Shown piece by piece: positions 1-9,632 of a DNA stretch of 64,000 bases. A program made the translations under genes and the position numbers. How positions within the stretch are numbered: the first letter of the stretch is position 1; every line of letters starts with the position of its first letter. The notes under the pieces are model-generated. The model made no database searches. It worked only from the letters and a program-made list of their open reading frames with translations, and was not told where the DNA came from. Origin of the DNA: Jiella endophytica (lineage in GTDB: Bacteria > Pseudomonadota > Alphaproteobacteria > Rhizobiales > Rhizobiaceae). The stretch lies in contig NZ_SOZD01000001.1 in assembly GCF_004519335.1 (NCBI RefSeq), positions 930,001-994,000 on the forward strand. Reading direction: 5' to 3'.

Positions 1-435
1 GCGCTGGTGGTGCTCGCCGCGATCTACGGCGTGCTGCGCTACACCCGCTTCGGCCTCGTCGCCCGGGCGGTGATGCAGAACCCTGAGATGGCGGCCGTCC
101 TCGGCGTCAATCCCGCCCGCATCTACATGGCGACCTTCTCCCTCGGCGCCGCCGTCACCGGGCTTGCCGGCGGCGTTCTCGCGCCGGTCTCCGGCATCAC
201 TCCGGTGATGGGCGGGGCCTATGTCGCCAAGGCCTTCATCACCGTCGTCGGCGGCGGCGCGGCGATCATCTCCGGCACCACCTCGGCCTCGGCGCTGTTC
301 GGCCTCGTCAACCAGCTCGGCGCCTATTTCACGACGCCCGTCTATGGCGAAGTCATTCTCTTCATCGCTGCGACGGTGCTGATCCGGCTGATGCCGCAGG
401 GCATTTCCGGCCGCTTCTTCCGGGGGACGATCTGA
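1..435 (+). CDS. Branched-chain/urea-type ABC transporter permease, C-terminal part (UrtB/LivH family)
   Basis: Only the last 144 codons are in the window; the reading frame is open from base 1. The visible part is hydrophobic with several membrane segments and carries the cytoplasmic loop RAVMQNPEMAAVLGVN, which resembles the RAVTQN-type loop of UrtB permeases more than that of LivH. It would form one half of the inner-membrane channel with the next gene, whose ATG lies 2 bases after this stop. The substrate-binding protein, expected upstream, is outside the window. The family is clear; the substrate (urea, short amide or amino acid) is inferred from the downstream amidases. Confidence 0.85.
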   Translation, partial: ALVVLAAIYGVLRYTRFGLVARAVMQNPEMAAVLGVNPARIYMATFSLGAAVTGLAGGVLAPVSGITPVMGGAYVAKAFITVVGGGAAIISGTTSASALFGLVNQLGAYFTTPVYGEVILFIAATVLIRLMPQGISGRFFRGTI

Positions 436-437
436 GC

Positions 438-1517
438 ATGACCGAACCCGTCAAGTTGACCCTCCAGTGCGTCGCCGTCCTTTTCGCCTGCGTCGTCGTC
501 GGCCTCCTGCCCTTCTACATCGATCTCTTCGAGCTGATGCAGTACACGCTGTTCTGCTCGATGGCGGTGCTGGCGCTCAGCCTCGGCTTCATCTGGGGCT
601 TCGGCGGCATCCTCTCCTTCGGACAGACCGCCTTCTTCGGCCTCGGCGCCTATTCCTACGCGGTGGCGGCGATCAATTTCGGCGATTCCACCCCTGCGAT
701 CGGGCTCGCCATCCTGATCCCGGCGCTGTTCGCCCTGGCGCTCGGCTATTTCGTCTTCTACGGCCAGATCAGCGACGTCTATCTCGGCGTCATCACCCTC
801 ACCGTCACGCTGATCCTCTTCAACGTCTTCAACTCGACGGCCGGCGACGCCTACACGATCGGCTCGGCGCGGCTCGGCGGCTTCAACGGCATGCCGGCAG
901 TGCCGACCTTCAACATGCCCTTCGATCCGTCGAACATCCTGTTCCCCGAACAGTCCTGGTACGTCACCGGCGGCGCGCTGATCGCCATCTATGTCGGGCT
1001 GCGGCTCCTGCTTCGCAGTCCCTTCGGGCGGGTGGCGATCGCCGTCAAGGAAAACGAGACGCGGGCGGCGCTGCTCGGCTACGACCCCCGCCTCGTCAAG
1101 CTGCTCGTCTTCGTCATCGGCGGCGCCATCGCAGGCTTTGCCGGGGCGCTCTACGTCAACTGGGGCGCCTTTGTCGGCCCGACGATCTTCGCGCTGTCGC
1201 TGTCGGCGGAGATCATCATCTGGATCTGCATCGGCGGGCTCGGAACGCTGGTCGGCCCGATCGTCGGCTGCTTCCTGATCGAATATCTGGTCTCGCAGAT
1301 CGGCACCCAGCAGGCGGTCAATTCCAACCTCGTGCTCGGCGCGATCCTCGTCGTCTTCGTCGTCCTCCTGCCGAAGGGTCTGGTGCCGACGATCCGCGAC
1401 GGCCTTTTGGCGCTCGGCCGCCTCGGCGCCGGACGCAGCCGCAGAGGCGATGCTGCGCGAGGGCACGAGATCGTCGACGAAGGCCCGGCCGGTGCTCAGC
1501 CGGCAGGAGCGGAGTGA
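438..1517 (+). CDS. Branched-chain/urea-type ABC transporter permease (UrtC/LivM family)
   Basis: This 359-residue polytopic inner-membrane protein has about eight to ten hydrophobic segments. The conserved permease stretch WGFGGILSFGQTAFFGLGAY lies near residue 55, and the cytoplasmic loop with the sequence VAIAVKENETRAALLGY lies near residue 205. This is the normal size for LivM/UrtC. The C-terminus is basic and charged from about residue 330, a typical tail. It is the partner permease of the preceding gene and lies 4 bases upstream of the ATPase gene, so the four transporter genes form one operon. Confidence 0.9.
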   Translation: MTEPVKLTLQCVAVLFACVVVGLLPFYIDLFELMQYTLFCSMAVLALSLGFIWGFGGILSFGQTAFFGLGAYSYAVAAINFGDSTPAIGLAILIPALFALALGYFVFYGQISDVYLGVITLTVTLILFNVFNSTAGDAYTIGSARLGGFNGMPAVPTFNMPFDPSNILFPEQSWYVTGGALIAIYVGLRLLLRSPFGRVAIAVKENETRAALLGYDPRLVKLLVFVIGGAIAGFAGALYVNWGAFVGPTIFALSLSAEIIIWICIGGLGTLVGPIVGCFLIEYLVSQIGTQQAVNSNLVLGAILVVFVVLLPKGLVPTIRDGLLALGRLGAGRSRRGDAARGHEIVDEGPAGAQPAGAE

Positions 1518-1521
1518 CCCC

Positions 1522-2262
1522 ATGGCCGAGATCCTGCCGCTCCTCCAGACCAGCCATCTGACCATGCGCTTCGGCGGCGTCGTCGCCAATGACGATGTCA
1601 ACTTCACCCTCGAGGAAATGGAGCTGCGCTGCCTGATCGGCCCGAACGGCGCCGGCAAGAGCACCTTCTTCAAGATGCTGACCGGCCAGCTGACGCCGAG
1701 CGAGGGCACCATCCGCTTCCGCGAAAATCCGATCGCCGGCAACCTGCCCCATCAGATCGCCAGGCTCGGCATCGGCATCAAGACGCAGATCCCCAACGTC
1801 TTCAACGGCCTGTCGGTGCGCGAGAACGTCTGGCTGGCGGCAAGGCGCGCCGCCCGCCGCGACGCCTCGGCCAAGCGCGCGGCGGAAATCGTCGACGAGG
1901 TGCTCCAGCGCATCGTCCTCACCGATCTTGCCGACGCGGTCGTCGGCCAGCTTTCCCACGGCCAGCGCCAGTGGGTGGAGATCGGCACGGTGCTCGCCGC
2001 CGAGCCCGAACTCATCCTCCTCGACGAGCCGGCCGCGGGCATGACCGACGAGGAAACCGTCAGGACCGCCGAGATCATCGCCGAGATCAACAAGACGCGG
2101 GCGCTGATCGTCGTCGAGCATGACATGGAGTTCATCCGGATGATCGCCAAGAAGGTCACGGTCTTCCACCAGGGCCGCATCATGATGGAGGACACCGTCG
2201 AGGCGGTGCTCGCCGACAGCCGCGTCCGCGACGTCTATCTCGGCAAGAAGGTGGCGGCATGA
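1522..2262 (+). CDS. ABC transporter ATP-binding protein, UrtD type
   Basis: This 246-residue cytoplasmic ATPase has a Walker A motif GPNGAGKST near residue 40 and a Walker B motif LILLDEP. The signature is LSHGQRQWVEIG instead of the usual LSGGQ; that LSHGQ-x-W form, together with AGMTDEET after Walker B and the C-terminal KVTVFHQG, is characteristic of UrtD and separates it from LivG. The ATG at 1522 is chosen because it starts the family N-terminus; an upstream in-frame start at 1450 would overlap the permease. It energises uptake together with the next gene, which overlaps its stop codon. Confidence 0.9.
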   Translation: MAEILPLLQTSHLTMRFGGVVANDDVNFTLEEMELRCLIGPNGAGKSTFFKMLTGQLTPSEGTIRFRENPIAGNLPHQIARLGIGIKTQIPNVFNGLSVRENVWLAARRAARRDASAKRAAEIVDEVLQRIVLTDLADAVVGQLSHGQRQWVEIGTVLAAEPELILLDEPAAGMTDEETVRTAEIIAEINKTRALIVVEHDMEFIRMIAKKVTVFHQGRIMMEDTVEAVLADSRVRDVYLGKKVAA

Positions 2263-2960
2263 GCCCGCTGCTGGAAGTCGCTGGCCTGCGCGCCGGCTAT
2301 GGCCGCGTCCCGATCCTCGCCGGCATCTCCTTGGCCATGGCCGAGGGCGAGTTTCTCGGCATCCTCGGCCACAATGGCATGGGCAAGACGACGCTGATGA
2401 AGACGATCATGGGTTCGATCCCGGCAACCGCCGGATCGATCCGCTTTGCCGGCGAGGATGTCACCGGACTTGCCACCCATCGCCGCTCGCGGCTCGGCCT
2501 CGGGCTGGTGCCGCAGGGCCGGGAGATCTTTCCGACGCTGAGCGTCGAAGAGAATCTGCGTATGGGCCTTGCCGCGGCGAAGCGCGAGGACCGGGCGCTC
2601 ATCGACGAGGTGCTTGAGGATTTTCCGCGGCTGGTGCGCCTGCTCGACCGGCGCGGCGGCGCCCTTTCCGGCGGCGAACAGCAGCTTCTGGCGCTTGCCC
2701 GCTGCCTCTGCGCCCGTCCGAAGCTCATCCTTCTCGACGAGCCGACCGAAGGCATCCAGCCCTCGATCATCGAGGAGATGATCGAGACGCTGCAGGCGCT
2801 GCGCCGGCGCTGGTCGTTGTCGATGATCATCGTCGAGCAGAACCTCGACTTCATCACCCAGCTCTCCGACAGCGTCCTGTCGATCCAGAAGGGCCGGATC
2901 ACCGGCGAAGTCGACCGGGAGCGGCTGATCGCGGGGGACGTCGCCATGATCCCGGCCTGA
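2259..2960 (+). CDS. ABC transporter ATP-binding protein, UrtE type
   Basis: This is a 233-residue ATPase. Its Walker A is GHNGMGKTT, its signature LSGGEQQ and its Walker B LILLDEP, followed by [12 protein letters not shown]. The stretches [18 protein letters not shown] and TEGIQPSII are hallmarks of UrtE. The ATG overlaps the stop of the UrtD-like gene (ATGA), so translation is probably coupled. Together the two ATPases and two permeases make a complete high-affinity importer apart from the binding protein. Urea itself need not be the ligand: related Fmd-type systems move short-chain amides. Confidence 0.9.
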   Translation: MSPLLEVAGLRAGYGRVPILAGISLAMAEGEFLGILGHNGMGKTTLMKTIMGSIPATAGSIRFAGEDVTGLATHRRSRLGLGLVPQGREIFPTLSVEENLRMGLAAAKREDRALIDEVLEDFPRLVRLLDRRGGALSGGEQQLLALARCLCARPKLILLDEPTEGIQPSIIEEMIETLQALRRRWSLSMIIVEQNLDFITQLSDSVLSIQKGRITGEVDRERLIAGDVAMIPA

Positions 2961-3052
2961 CCCTGCAACACCGCCGGCGGGGCCGAAGGCCCGGCTGGCG
3001 ACACGACAAGATCCGACACCTCTCACAGCTCGTTCGCGAGAAAGGGAAAGCC

Positions 3053-4567
3053 ATGTCCATCACCCGCCCAACCGCGGCCGAAGTCGCCGAACTCGCAAGT
3101 GACCTCTATCTGTCGATGTCGCTCGAGGAGGCCGGCCAGTACCGCGCCCTCATGGACGGCATGTTTGCCGCCTACGACATCGTCGACGCGATGCCGGACA
3201 TGGTGCCGCCGGTCACCTATCCCCGCACGCCCGGCTACCGGCCGAGCGGCGAGGAAAACCAGTATGGCGCCTGGTACTACAAGAGCGAGGTGAAGGGCGC
3301 GCCTGACGGCAAGCTTGCCGGCAAGACCGTCGCCCTGAAGGACAATGTGGCGCTGGCCGGCGTTCCGATGATGAACGGCGCCTCGACGCTGGAAGGCTTC
3401 GTGCCGACCTATGACGCGACCATCGTCACCCGCATGCTCGACGCCGGGGCGACGATCAAGGGCAAGGCGGTGTGCGAGCAGTTCTGCCTGTCCGGCGGCA
3501 GCCACACCTCCGACCCCGGGCCCGTCCACAATCCCCGCAAGATGGGCTATTCGGCCGGCGGCTCGTCCTCGGGCAGCGCCGCGCTGGTCGCGGCCGGCGA
3601 GGTCGACATGGCGATCGGCGGCGATCAGGGCGGCTCGATCCGCATCCCGGCGGCCTATTGCGGCATCTACGGCATGAAGGCGACCCACGGCCTCGTCCCC
3701 TATACCGGGGTGATGCCGATCGAGACGACCATCGACCACACCGGACCGATGACCGCCACCGTCGCCGACAACGCCCTGCTCCTGGAAGTTCTGGCCGGCG
3801 CCGACGGCCTCGATCCGCGGCAATATGCGCCGAAGGTCGGCGCCTATACCGAGGCGCTCGGCAAGGGCGTCCGCGGGCTGAAGATCGGCGTGCTGAAGGA
3901 AGGGTTCGAGGTCCCCGGCACTGAAGAAGGCGTCAAGGACAAGGTCAAGGCGGCGGCCGAGCGCCTTGCGGGGCTCGGCGCCGAGATCAGCGAGATCTCG
4001 ATCCCCGAGCATCCCCTGACGGCCGCGGTGTGGAATCCGATCACGCTTGAAGGCTTCACCGCCCAGATGATGCACGGCAACGGCATGGGCTTCAACTGGA
4101 AGGGCCAGTACGATGTCGGCCTGTTCGACGCCCATTCGGCCTGGCGCAGCAAGGCGGACGATCTGTCGAAGACGCTGAAGATCTGCATGCTGGTCGGCCA
4201 GTGGGGCCTCTCCCACTATCGCGGCCGCTACTATGCCAAGGCGCAAAATCTCGCCCGCCGGATGAAGGCTGCCTACGACGCGCAGTTCGCCGACTACGAC
4301 CTCCTCTTGATGCCGACCCTGCCGATGGTCGCGACCAGGATCCCGGCACCCGACGCGTCGCTCGAGGAAGTGGTCGCCCGGGCCTTCGAGATGGTCGCCG
4401 CGACCTGCCAGTTCGACGTCACCGGCCATCCGGCGATGTCGATCCCCTGCGGGCTGTCGGACGACCTGCCGGTTGGCATGATGCTGGTCGCCAAGGACTA
4501 CGACGAGGCGGTGATCTACCAGGCGGCAGCGGCCTTCGAGGCAGAGGGCGACTGGACGGCCTTCTGA
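3053..4567 (+). CDS. Amidase of the amidase-signature family (nitrile-pathway type)
   Basis: This 504-residue enzyme would hydrolyse a carboxamide to the acid and ammonia. The amidase-signature triad is visible as Lys96 in VALKDN, cis-Ser171 in AGGSSSG and Ser195 in GGDQGGSIR. From memory, these are the same residue numbers as in the Rhodococcus nitrile-hydratase-associated amidases, and the N-terminal helical extension of about 80 residues also fits that subgroup rather than GatA. The gene starts about 90 bases after the transporter, probably in the same operon, with an AGAAAGG-like site before the ATG. The substrate is unknown; no nitrile hydratase genes are in the window. Confidence 0.88.
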   Translation: MSITRPTAAEVAELASDLYLSMSLEEAGQYRALMDGMFAAYDIVDAMPDMVPPVTYPRTPGYRPSGEENQYGAWYYKSEVKGAPDGKLAGKTVALKDNVALAGVPMMNGASTLEGFVPTYDATIVTRMLDAGATIKGKAVCEQFCLSGGSHTSDPGPVHNPRKMGYSAGGSSSGSAALVAAGEVDMAIGGDQGGSIRIPAAYCGIYGMKATHGLVPYTGVMPIETTIDHTGPMTATVADNALLLEVLAGADGLDPRQYAPKVGAYTEALGKGVRGLKIGVLKEGFEVPGTEEGVKDKVKAAAERLAGLGAEISEISIPEHPLTAAVWNPITLEGFTAQMMHGNGMGFNWKGQYDVGLFDAHSAWRSKADDLSKTLKICMLVGQWGLSHYRGRYYAKAQNLARRMKAAYDAQFADYDLLLMPTLPMVATRIPAPDASLEEVVARAFEMVAATCQFDVTGHPAMSIPCGLSDDLPVGMMLVAKDYDEAVIYQAAAAFEAEGDWTAF

Positions 4568-4869
4568 TGATCACCATCACCGCCGTCATCACGGCAAAGG
4601 CCGGGTCGGAGGACGTCATGCGCGACGCCCTCCTGACGGTCGCAGCGCATGTCGCGGCGAACGAGCCCGAGACGATCGGCTTCTTCGTCTCGCAGGATGC
4701 TGGCGATCCGCGGCGCTTCACCACCTATGAGCGCTTTGCCGACGAGTCCGCGATGGACCGGCACAACGGCTCGGATGTCGTCGCGGCGTTCTTCGCGGCG
4801 GCAAAGCCGATCCTCGACGGCGACGTCGTGCTCGTCACAGCGAGGGAACTCTCGGCGAAGGCCGGGTGA
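4567..4869 (+). CDS. Small antibiotic-biosynthesis-monooxygenase (ABM) fold protein
   Basis: This 100-residue protein begins TAVITAKAGSED and has the FxxYERFADE...AxxxH pattern of the ABM/YgiN ferredoxin-like family. Members form dimers and include quinol monooxygenases and cofactor-free oxygenases, but many have unknown activity. The start ATG shares its first base with the amidase stop (TGATG), and the following oxidoreductase starts within its own stop, so it is firmly part of the operon. In this position it could oxidise a product or detoxify a by-product of the neighbouring GMC enzyme; that role is inference. Confidence 0.75.
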   Translation: MITITAVITAKAGSEDVMRDALLTVAAHVAANEPETIGFFVSQDAGDPRRFTTYERFADESAMDRHNGSDVVAAFFAAAKPILDGDVVLVTARELSAKAG

Positions 4870-6491
4870 GCGGGCTGATGGCCGGCGCTCCGACCTTCGA
4901 TACGATCATCGTCGGTGCAGGCTCGGCCGGATGCGTGCTGGCGGGGCGGCTCTCAGTCGATCCTTCCCGCCGCATCCTCCTCGTCGAGGCGGGCGGCCAG
5001 CCGCCCGAGGCCGCGGCGATTCCCTCGGACTGGCCGACGCTGTTCGACACCCATGTCGACTGGGGCTTTCACACCGAGGCGCAGCCCGGCTGCCGCGGCC
5101 GGCGGATCTTCTGGCCTCGCGGCCGCATGCTCGGCGGTTCGGGCTCGATGAACGCGATGATCTACATGCGCGGTCTCGCCTCCGACTATGACGGCTGGGT
5201 GGCGATGGGCTGCCTCGGCTGGGCCTTCGAAGACGTCCTGCCGGCGTTTCTCTTTTCCGAAGACAATCCGAAATTTGCCGGCGACCCCTGGCACGGGACC
5301 GGCGGCCCCTTGCATGTCGAGGATTGCAGCTGGCTCGATCCCGGCGAGGACGCTTTCGTCGCCGCTGCCGAGGCGGCTGGCCATGCCCACAACCCGGACT
5401 TCAACGGCGCCCGGCAGGAGGGCGTCGGCACCTACCAGTTCACCATCCGCGGCGGCGAGCGCTGGGGCACCTTCCGCGCCTATCTCGAACCCGCCCTCGC
5501 CCGGCCGAACCTCACCGTCAAGACCGGCGTCACCACCACGCGCATCCGCATCGACAAGGGGCGGGCGCAGGGGATCGACTGTCTGGTCGAAGGCCGGCAG
5601 GTCCGCTTCGACGCGCCGCAGGTGATCGTCTCGGCCGGCGCGATCGGCTCGCCGCAGCTCCTGCTTCTTTCCGGCATCGGCCCGGCCGACGAACTGGCGA
5701 CGATCGGCATTGCCCCGGTCGCCGACCTGCCGGGCGTCGGCAAGGACCTGCAGGATCGCATCAACATCCAGATTTCCTTTGCCGCGCGGGAGCCGATCGG
5801 CATCGGCGCCTGGAGCGACGCCGACATGGCGGCATCGCTCGAAGAGTGGCGGCGGGCGAGGACGGGCCCGCGCGTCTCGCCCTTCGTCGCCGCCGGCGGC
5901 CATGTCTGCAGCCGCTTCGCCGAAGAGCCGGACCTGCAGCTCTACGGCGCCGTCAGCCCGCATCGTGACTATGCGCGCTTTCTCTATTCCGGCGCCGGCT
6001 TCACCCTGCATTCCACCCTGCAGCGGCCGAAGAGCCGCGGCGAGATCCGGCTGCGCTCGGCCGATCCGCTCGAGGCGCCGATGATCGACCCTTGCTATTT
6101 CCTCGGCGAGGAAGCGCGGATCGACCTCGACACGCTGGTCGAGGGCGTCGAAATCAATCGCGCCATCGCCGCCAAGGAGCCGCTGGCCGGGATGATCTCC
6201 CACGAACTCAGCCCGAGCGCCGAATGCCGCTCGCTCGAGGCGATCGCGCGGCATGTTCGCGGCCACTGTTCGACACTCTATCACCCATCGAGCAGCTGCC
6301 GCATGGGGCGGGACGGGCTCGCCGTCACCGACCCCGAGACCTTCGGCGTCCACGGTGTCGATGGTCTCGCCGTGGTCGATGCCTCGGTGTTCCCGAGAAT
6401 GATCTCCGCCAACCTCAACGCCACCGTCGTGATGGTCGCCGAACGCGCCGCGGCGCGCTTCGGCGCACCCGGGCTGGAGACGATCGCCTGA
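4866..6491 (+). CDS. GMC-family FAD-dependent oxidoreductase (choline dehydrogenase-like)
   Basis: This 541-residue flavoprotein has an N-terminal Rossmann motif VGAGSAG (residues 16-22). The first GMC signature is around residues 87-103 (LGGSGSMNAMIYMRG) and the second is SAGAIGSPQLLLLSGIGP. The C-terminal catalytic region has YHPSSSCRMG and a later NLNATV segment, giving the usual His/Asn pair. It likely oxidises an alcohol to an aldehyde or acid. The GTG start overlaps the preceding stop (GTGA); an ATG at 4878 is an alternative. Its place between two amidases suggests that the imported amide carries a hydroxyl group, which is speculative. Confidence 0.88.
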   Translation: MSGLMAGAPTFDTIIVGAGSAGCVLAGRLSVDPSRRILLVEAGGQPPEAAAIPSDWPTLFDTHVDWGFHTEAQPGCRGRRIFWPRGRMLGGSGSMNAMIYMRGLASDYDGWVAMGCLGWAFEDVLPAFLFSEDNPKFAGDPWHGTGGPLHVEDCSWLDPGEDAFVAAAEAAGHAHNPDFNGARQEGVGTYQFTIRGGERWGTFRAYLEPALARPNLTVKTGVTTTRIRIDKGRAQGIDCLVEGRQVRFDAPQVIVSAGAIGSPQLLLLSGIGPADELATIGIAPVADLPGVGKDLQDRINIQISFAAREPIGIGAWSDADMAASLEEWRRARTGPRVSPFVAAGGHVCSRFAEEPDLQLYGAVSPHRDYARFLYSGAGFTLHSTLQRPKSRGEIRLRSADPLEAPMIDPCYFLGEEARIDLDTLVEGVEINRAIAAKEPLAGMISHELSPSAECRSLEAIARHVRGHCSTLYHPSSSCRMGRDGLAVTDPETFGVHGVDGLAVVDASVFPRMISANLNATVVMVAERAAARFGAPGLETIA

Positions 6492-6532
6492 CGGCAGCCA
6501 GCCGCCGCCGCTCAACCTGAAAGGCAGAGCCC

Positions 6533-7927
6533 ATGGAATTCGACACGCTTCTCCAGGTTTCCGACGCGATACGGCGCCGGGAGGTCTCGCCCGTCGCGTT
6601 GACCGAGGCGATGCTCGCCCGCATCGAGCGCCTCGACGGCCACTATCACAGCTATGTCACGGTGGTCGGCGAACGCGCCGTCGCCCAGGCGGAGAAGGCC
6701 GAGAGGGAGATCGGCAAGGGGATCTGGCGCGGTCCGCTGCATGGCGTGCCGATCGCGGTGAAGGACCTCTGCAACACTACCTACGCGCCGACGACCGCCG
6801 GCACGAAGATCTATCGGGATTTCGTGCCGGACCACAACGCCACCGTCGTCGACCGGCTGGAGGCCGCTGGCGCGGTCACGCTCGGCAAGCTGACGATGAC
6901 CGAGGGCGCCTATACCTCCCACCATCCGGAGGTGCAGCCGGCGATCAATCCGTGGAGCGCCGGCCACTGGACCGGCTCGTCGTCGAGCGGATCCGGCGCG
7001 GCGCCGGCGGCGGGACTTGCCTATGGATCGCTCGGATCGGACACCGGCGGCTCGATCCGCTTTCCCTCCGCCGCCTGCGCGCTCACCGGCATCAAGCCCA
7101 GCTGGGGCCGGGTCAGTCGCCATGGGGTGTTTGCGTTGGCCGATTCTCTCGATCACGTCGGGCCGATGGCCCGCTCGGCGGGGGACGCCGCGGCGATCCT
7201 CGGCGTCATCGCCGGCCTCGACCCCAACGACCCGACGACGCTCACCGCACCGGTCGGAGACTATCTCGGCGAGCTTCAGGCCGGCATTCGCGGCATGACC
7301 ATCGGCATCGACCGCAGCTACGCCCTCGAGAATGTCGATCCGCAGATCGCCGAGGCGCTGTCGCAGGCCGAGGCGGTGTTCCGCTCGCTCGGCGCGACGA
7401 TCCGCGAGGTCCGCTTCCCGCCGCACGAAAAGCTCGTCGAGATGTGGATCCCGATGTGCGCGGTCGAGACCGCCGTCGCCCATCGCGCCACCTATCCCGA
7501 GCGGGCCGGCGACTACGGCCCGGAGCTTGCCGGACTGATCGAGGAAGGCCGCCGGCTCGGGGGGCTCGACCTCTGCGACATCCTGCATGAGAGGCTGAAG
7601 TTCAACGGCGCCCTCGCCGCGCTGTTCACCGAGGTCGACCTGCTGCTGATCCCGACCATGCCGATGCTTCTTCCGACGCTCGAACAGCTCGCGGCCTTCG
7701 GCGAGGATCCGGCCGTCCTCGTCTCGCTGCTGCGCTTCACGGCGCCCTTCGATTTCAGCGGATTTCCGACGATCACCATGCCCAATGGCTTCGATGCGGA
7801 CGGCCTGCCCCTGTCGATGCAGCTCGCCGGGCCGCCTGTCTCGGAAGGACGGCTGGCGCGCGCCGCCCATGCCTACCAGACCCAGACAGACTGGCATGCG
7901 AGGCGGCCGGCGATCCCCGAAGCCTGA
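6533..7927 (+). CDS. Second amidase-signature family hydrolase
   Basis: This is a 464-residue GatA/AtzF-like amidase. The triad can be placed at Lys77 (PIAVKDL), cis-Ser150 in GSSSSGS and Ser174 in GSDTGGSIR. It lacks the long N-terminal extension of the first amidase in this cluster, so the two are not recent duplicates. The start ATG lies 41 bases after the oxidoreductase, preceded by a GAAAGG-like ribosome site. It has no GatB/GatC partners, so a tRNA amidotransferase role is unlikely; hydrolysis of an amide, carbamate or allophanate-like compound is more plausible. Confidence 0.86.
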   Translation: MEFDTLLQVSDAIRRREVSPVALTEAMLARIERLDGHYHSYVTVVGERAVAQAEKAEREIGKGIWRGPLHGVPIAVKDLCNTTYAPTTAGTKIYRDFVPDHNATVVDRLEAAGAVTLGKLTMTEGAYTSHHPEVQPAINPWSAGHWTGSSSSGSGAAPAAGLAYGSLGSDTGGSIRFPSAACALTGIKPSWGRVSRHGVFALADSLDHVGPMARSAGDAAAILGVIAGLDPNDPTTLTAPVGDYLGELQAGIRGMTIGIDRSYALENVDPQIAEALSQAEAVFRSLGATIREVRFPPHEKLVEMWIPMCAVETAVAHRATYPERAGDYGPELAGLIEEGRRLGGLDLCDILHERLKFNGALAALFTEVDLLLIPTMPMLLPTLEQLAAFGEDPAVLVSLLRFTAPFDFSGFPTITMPNGFDADGLPLSMQLAGPPVSEGRLARAAHAYQTQTDWHARRPAIPEA

Positions 7928-7984
7928 GGCTGTCAGCGGCGGCCTCGCCGGCAGATTAGCGTGGAAACTGAGGCGCGAGATCCG

Positions 7985-8341
7985 TCAGTCGGCGATGCGG
8001 TTCGTCGTCTGCCGCATGATCTTTCGGACGAGCGTCGTCACCCGCTCGTCACGCTGGCGGGTGACCCGGGAACCTTTGGGGCGCCGCGACGCGGCCGAGG
8101 CTTGGGAATTCTGGCCGAGGCGCTCGAAGAAGGTCCAGACGGCAACGCCGAAGCAGTCCGCCAGTTCTGCCAGCCGGCCGATGCCGATGCGCGCGCCGCC
8201 GCGCTCGTAGAGGTCGATCTGGCCGACGGTCGAGGACAAAAGGAAAGCGATATCCGCCTGGGTCAGGCCGGCGGCAAGCCGCAGCTCCTTCAGCCGCTGC
8301 CCGACGACGAGATCCGTTCTGTGGTTGGTGAAGGCCGACAT
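7985..8341 (-). CDS. XRE-family transcriptional regulator
   Basis: This 118-residue protein has a Cro/CI-type helix-turn-helix at about residues 12-65. The helices include GQRLKELRLAAGLTQADIAF and a recognition segment around VGQIDLYERGG. The C-terminus from about residue 85 is very basic and probably disordered. The ATG at 8341 is chosen over an upstream in-frame start because an AGGATC ribosome site sits just before it and the domain starts there. It converges on the amide cluster, so it is a candidate local regulator. In its leader, two copies of AAC(C)GATCC (8345-8352, 8354-8362) could be an autoregulatory site. Confidence 0.8.
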   Translation of the reverse strand: MSAFTNHRTDLVVGQRLKELRLAAGLTQADIAFLLSSTVGQIDLYERGGARIGIGRLAELADCFGVAVWTFFERLGQNSQASAASRRPKGSRVTRQRDERVTTLVRKIMRQTTNRIAD

Positions 8342-9052
8342 CTGAACGATCCTAACCGATCCGAGAGCGGCCGGCACCTTGATGCGGCCATGCCCTCACC
8401 TGCCGCTCCGCCGCCACCTTCGAGCGCGGCAGTGCTATTCCGCCAACCGCGGCGCGCCGTTCCCGCGAAGTGAGAGCGGGGCCAAGGCTCACATGCAGGA
8501 CCGACAGCCTCCTCGATGTCGGCTGGCGCAACCATGCCCTCCGGCGGCGCTGCAATCCATCCACGCCCTGCTGCCCGTTCGCTAAGGCAACGTCGCCGCT
8601 ATCAAGCCACCCGTCGCGGCGGACATCAACTCGAAGCATCACGGTCCCCGCGCTCCCGCGAACTTGCATGCATATATCTTCCATCGTCGCGGTTGCAACG
8701 TATGACACCGAAAACTGCAAGTCCCTCACCTGCCCCCCGGCTTTCGTCGCAGGCCATCTTCCCGAAGCCCAGTCCTATTCCGGTGGAAGTTACCCCACGG
8801 CCCGGATTCCCGTCGAGATCATTCTTCGCGGCCACGTTGCGCCCTGTCGTCGCGCCGGATGCCGGGCGGCCTTGCGACAAGGGCCGACGATCGTTCCGCC
8901 TGAAAACGGCCTCGAACTCCCATGTCCAAGGCAACCTGGCTCTCCTGAGGTGATGCCGCCGGACATCAGTCGGGCCGATTTGCCGACGCCTGATCACCCG
9001 GTGATCGCGCAATCGTGTGTGGAGTTAATGCCGGCTCCGCCGGACCGTCGTC
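8342..9052. other. 711-base gap without a convincing gene
   Basis: Several open frames cross this stretch on both strands, but their translations are arginine- and proline-rich and resemble no family. The only structure seen is the pair of AAC(C)GATCC repeats next to the XRE gene. A small RNA or a decayed gene cannot be excluded by eye. Confidence 0.5.
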
Positions 9053-9632
9053 GTGACAATCCCATTGAAGAGCACACAGCCGAGCAAGGGATGGCGGATC
9101 GACCATGCCCTCGAAACTCTCGACGCTTATTCCTGGCCGAGCCTGCTGAATGGTCGCGAGGCGCTGGTCTGCTCGCCCGACCATGGTGAGGCATTGAAGC
9201 TCGCCGATGCCCTCGAAAGCGCCGGCGCAAGGGCGACGATTGCCACAGATCAGGCGATCGCACTCGACCGGGCGTCGAGGCGGCCCTTCTCATTTGCCAT
9301 CTTGGTGCTGGATGGCGGCGGGCTTCTTTCGTCAGCGCTTCACTCGACGCTCCGAGCGGGTCGCGCTCAGGTGGTGATCCTTGCCAAGCCGGAGCACCAC
9401 GACCCACTGCGCGAGCAAGCCCCGCCGGCCTTCGTTGCCGCTCGATCGATCACGGAGCGCGAACCCGTCCTCACCATCGTCGAAACGACGGACGAGCAAT
9501 CATTCAGTGAAGACGACGACGATCACTCGCAGATCACATGGGCGGGGATGTGGGACGATATCGCTGGCCGCGACGCCTGTTTCGAGAGGCGTCACCGGAC
9601 TCTCCTCCCCTGGGAGCCGATCCGGCACCTAG
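9053..9632 (+). CDS. Degenerate receiver-like protein, 3' end uncertain
   Basis: From the GTG at 9053 the frame encodes a plausible alpha/beta protein (REALVCSPDHGEALKLADAL, then FAILVLDGGG and QVVILAKP). This looks like a response-regulator receiver fold with a poorly conserved acidic pocket. The frame stays open to 10057, but beyond 9629 it is antisense to the response regulator and the translation is no longer protein-like. A TAG in the neighbouring frame at 9630-9632 would give a tail-to-tail arrangement with that regulator, so a frameshift near the end is possible. The product may be an inactive receiver; existence as a functional gene is uncertain. Confidence 0.4.

Noticed and set aside
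8470-9189. Overlapping ORFs in the gap after the XRE gene
   Set aside because: Arg/Pro-rich translations in several frames at once, no start signals, no similarity.
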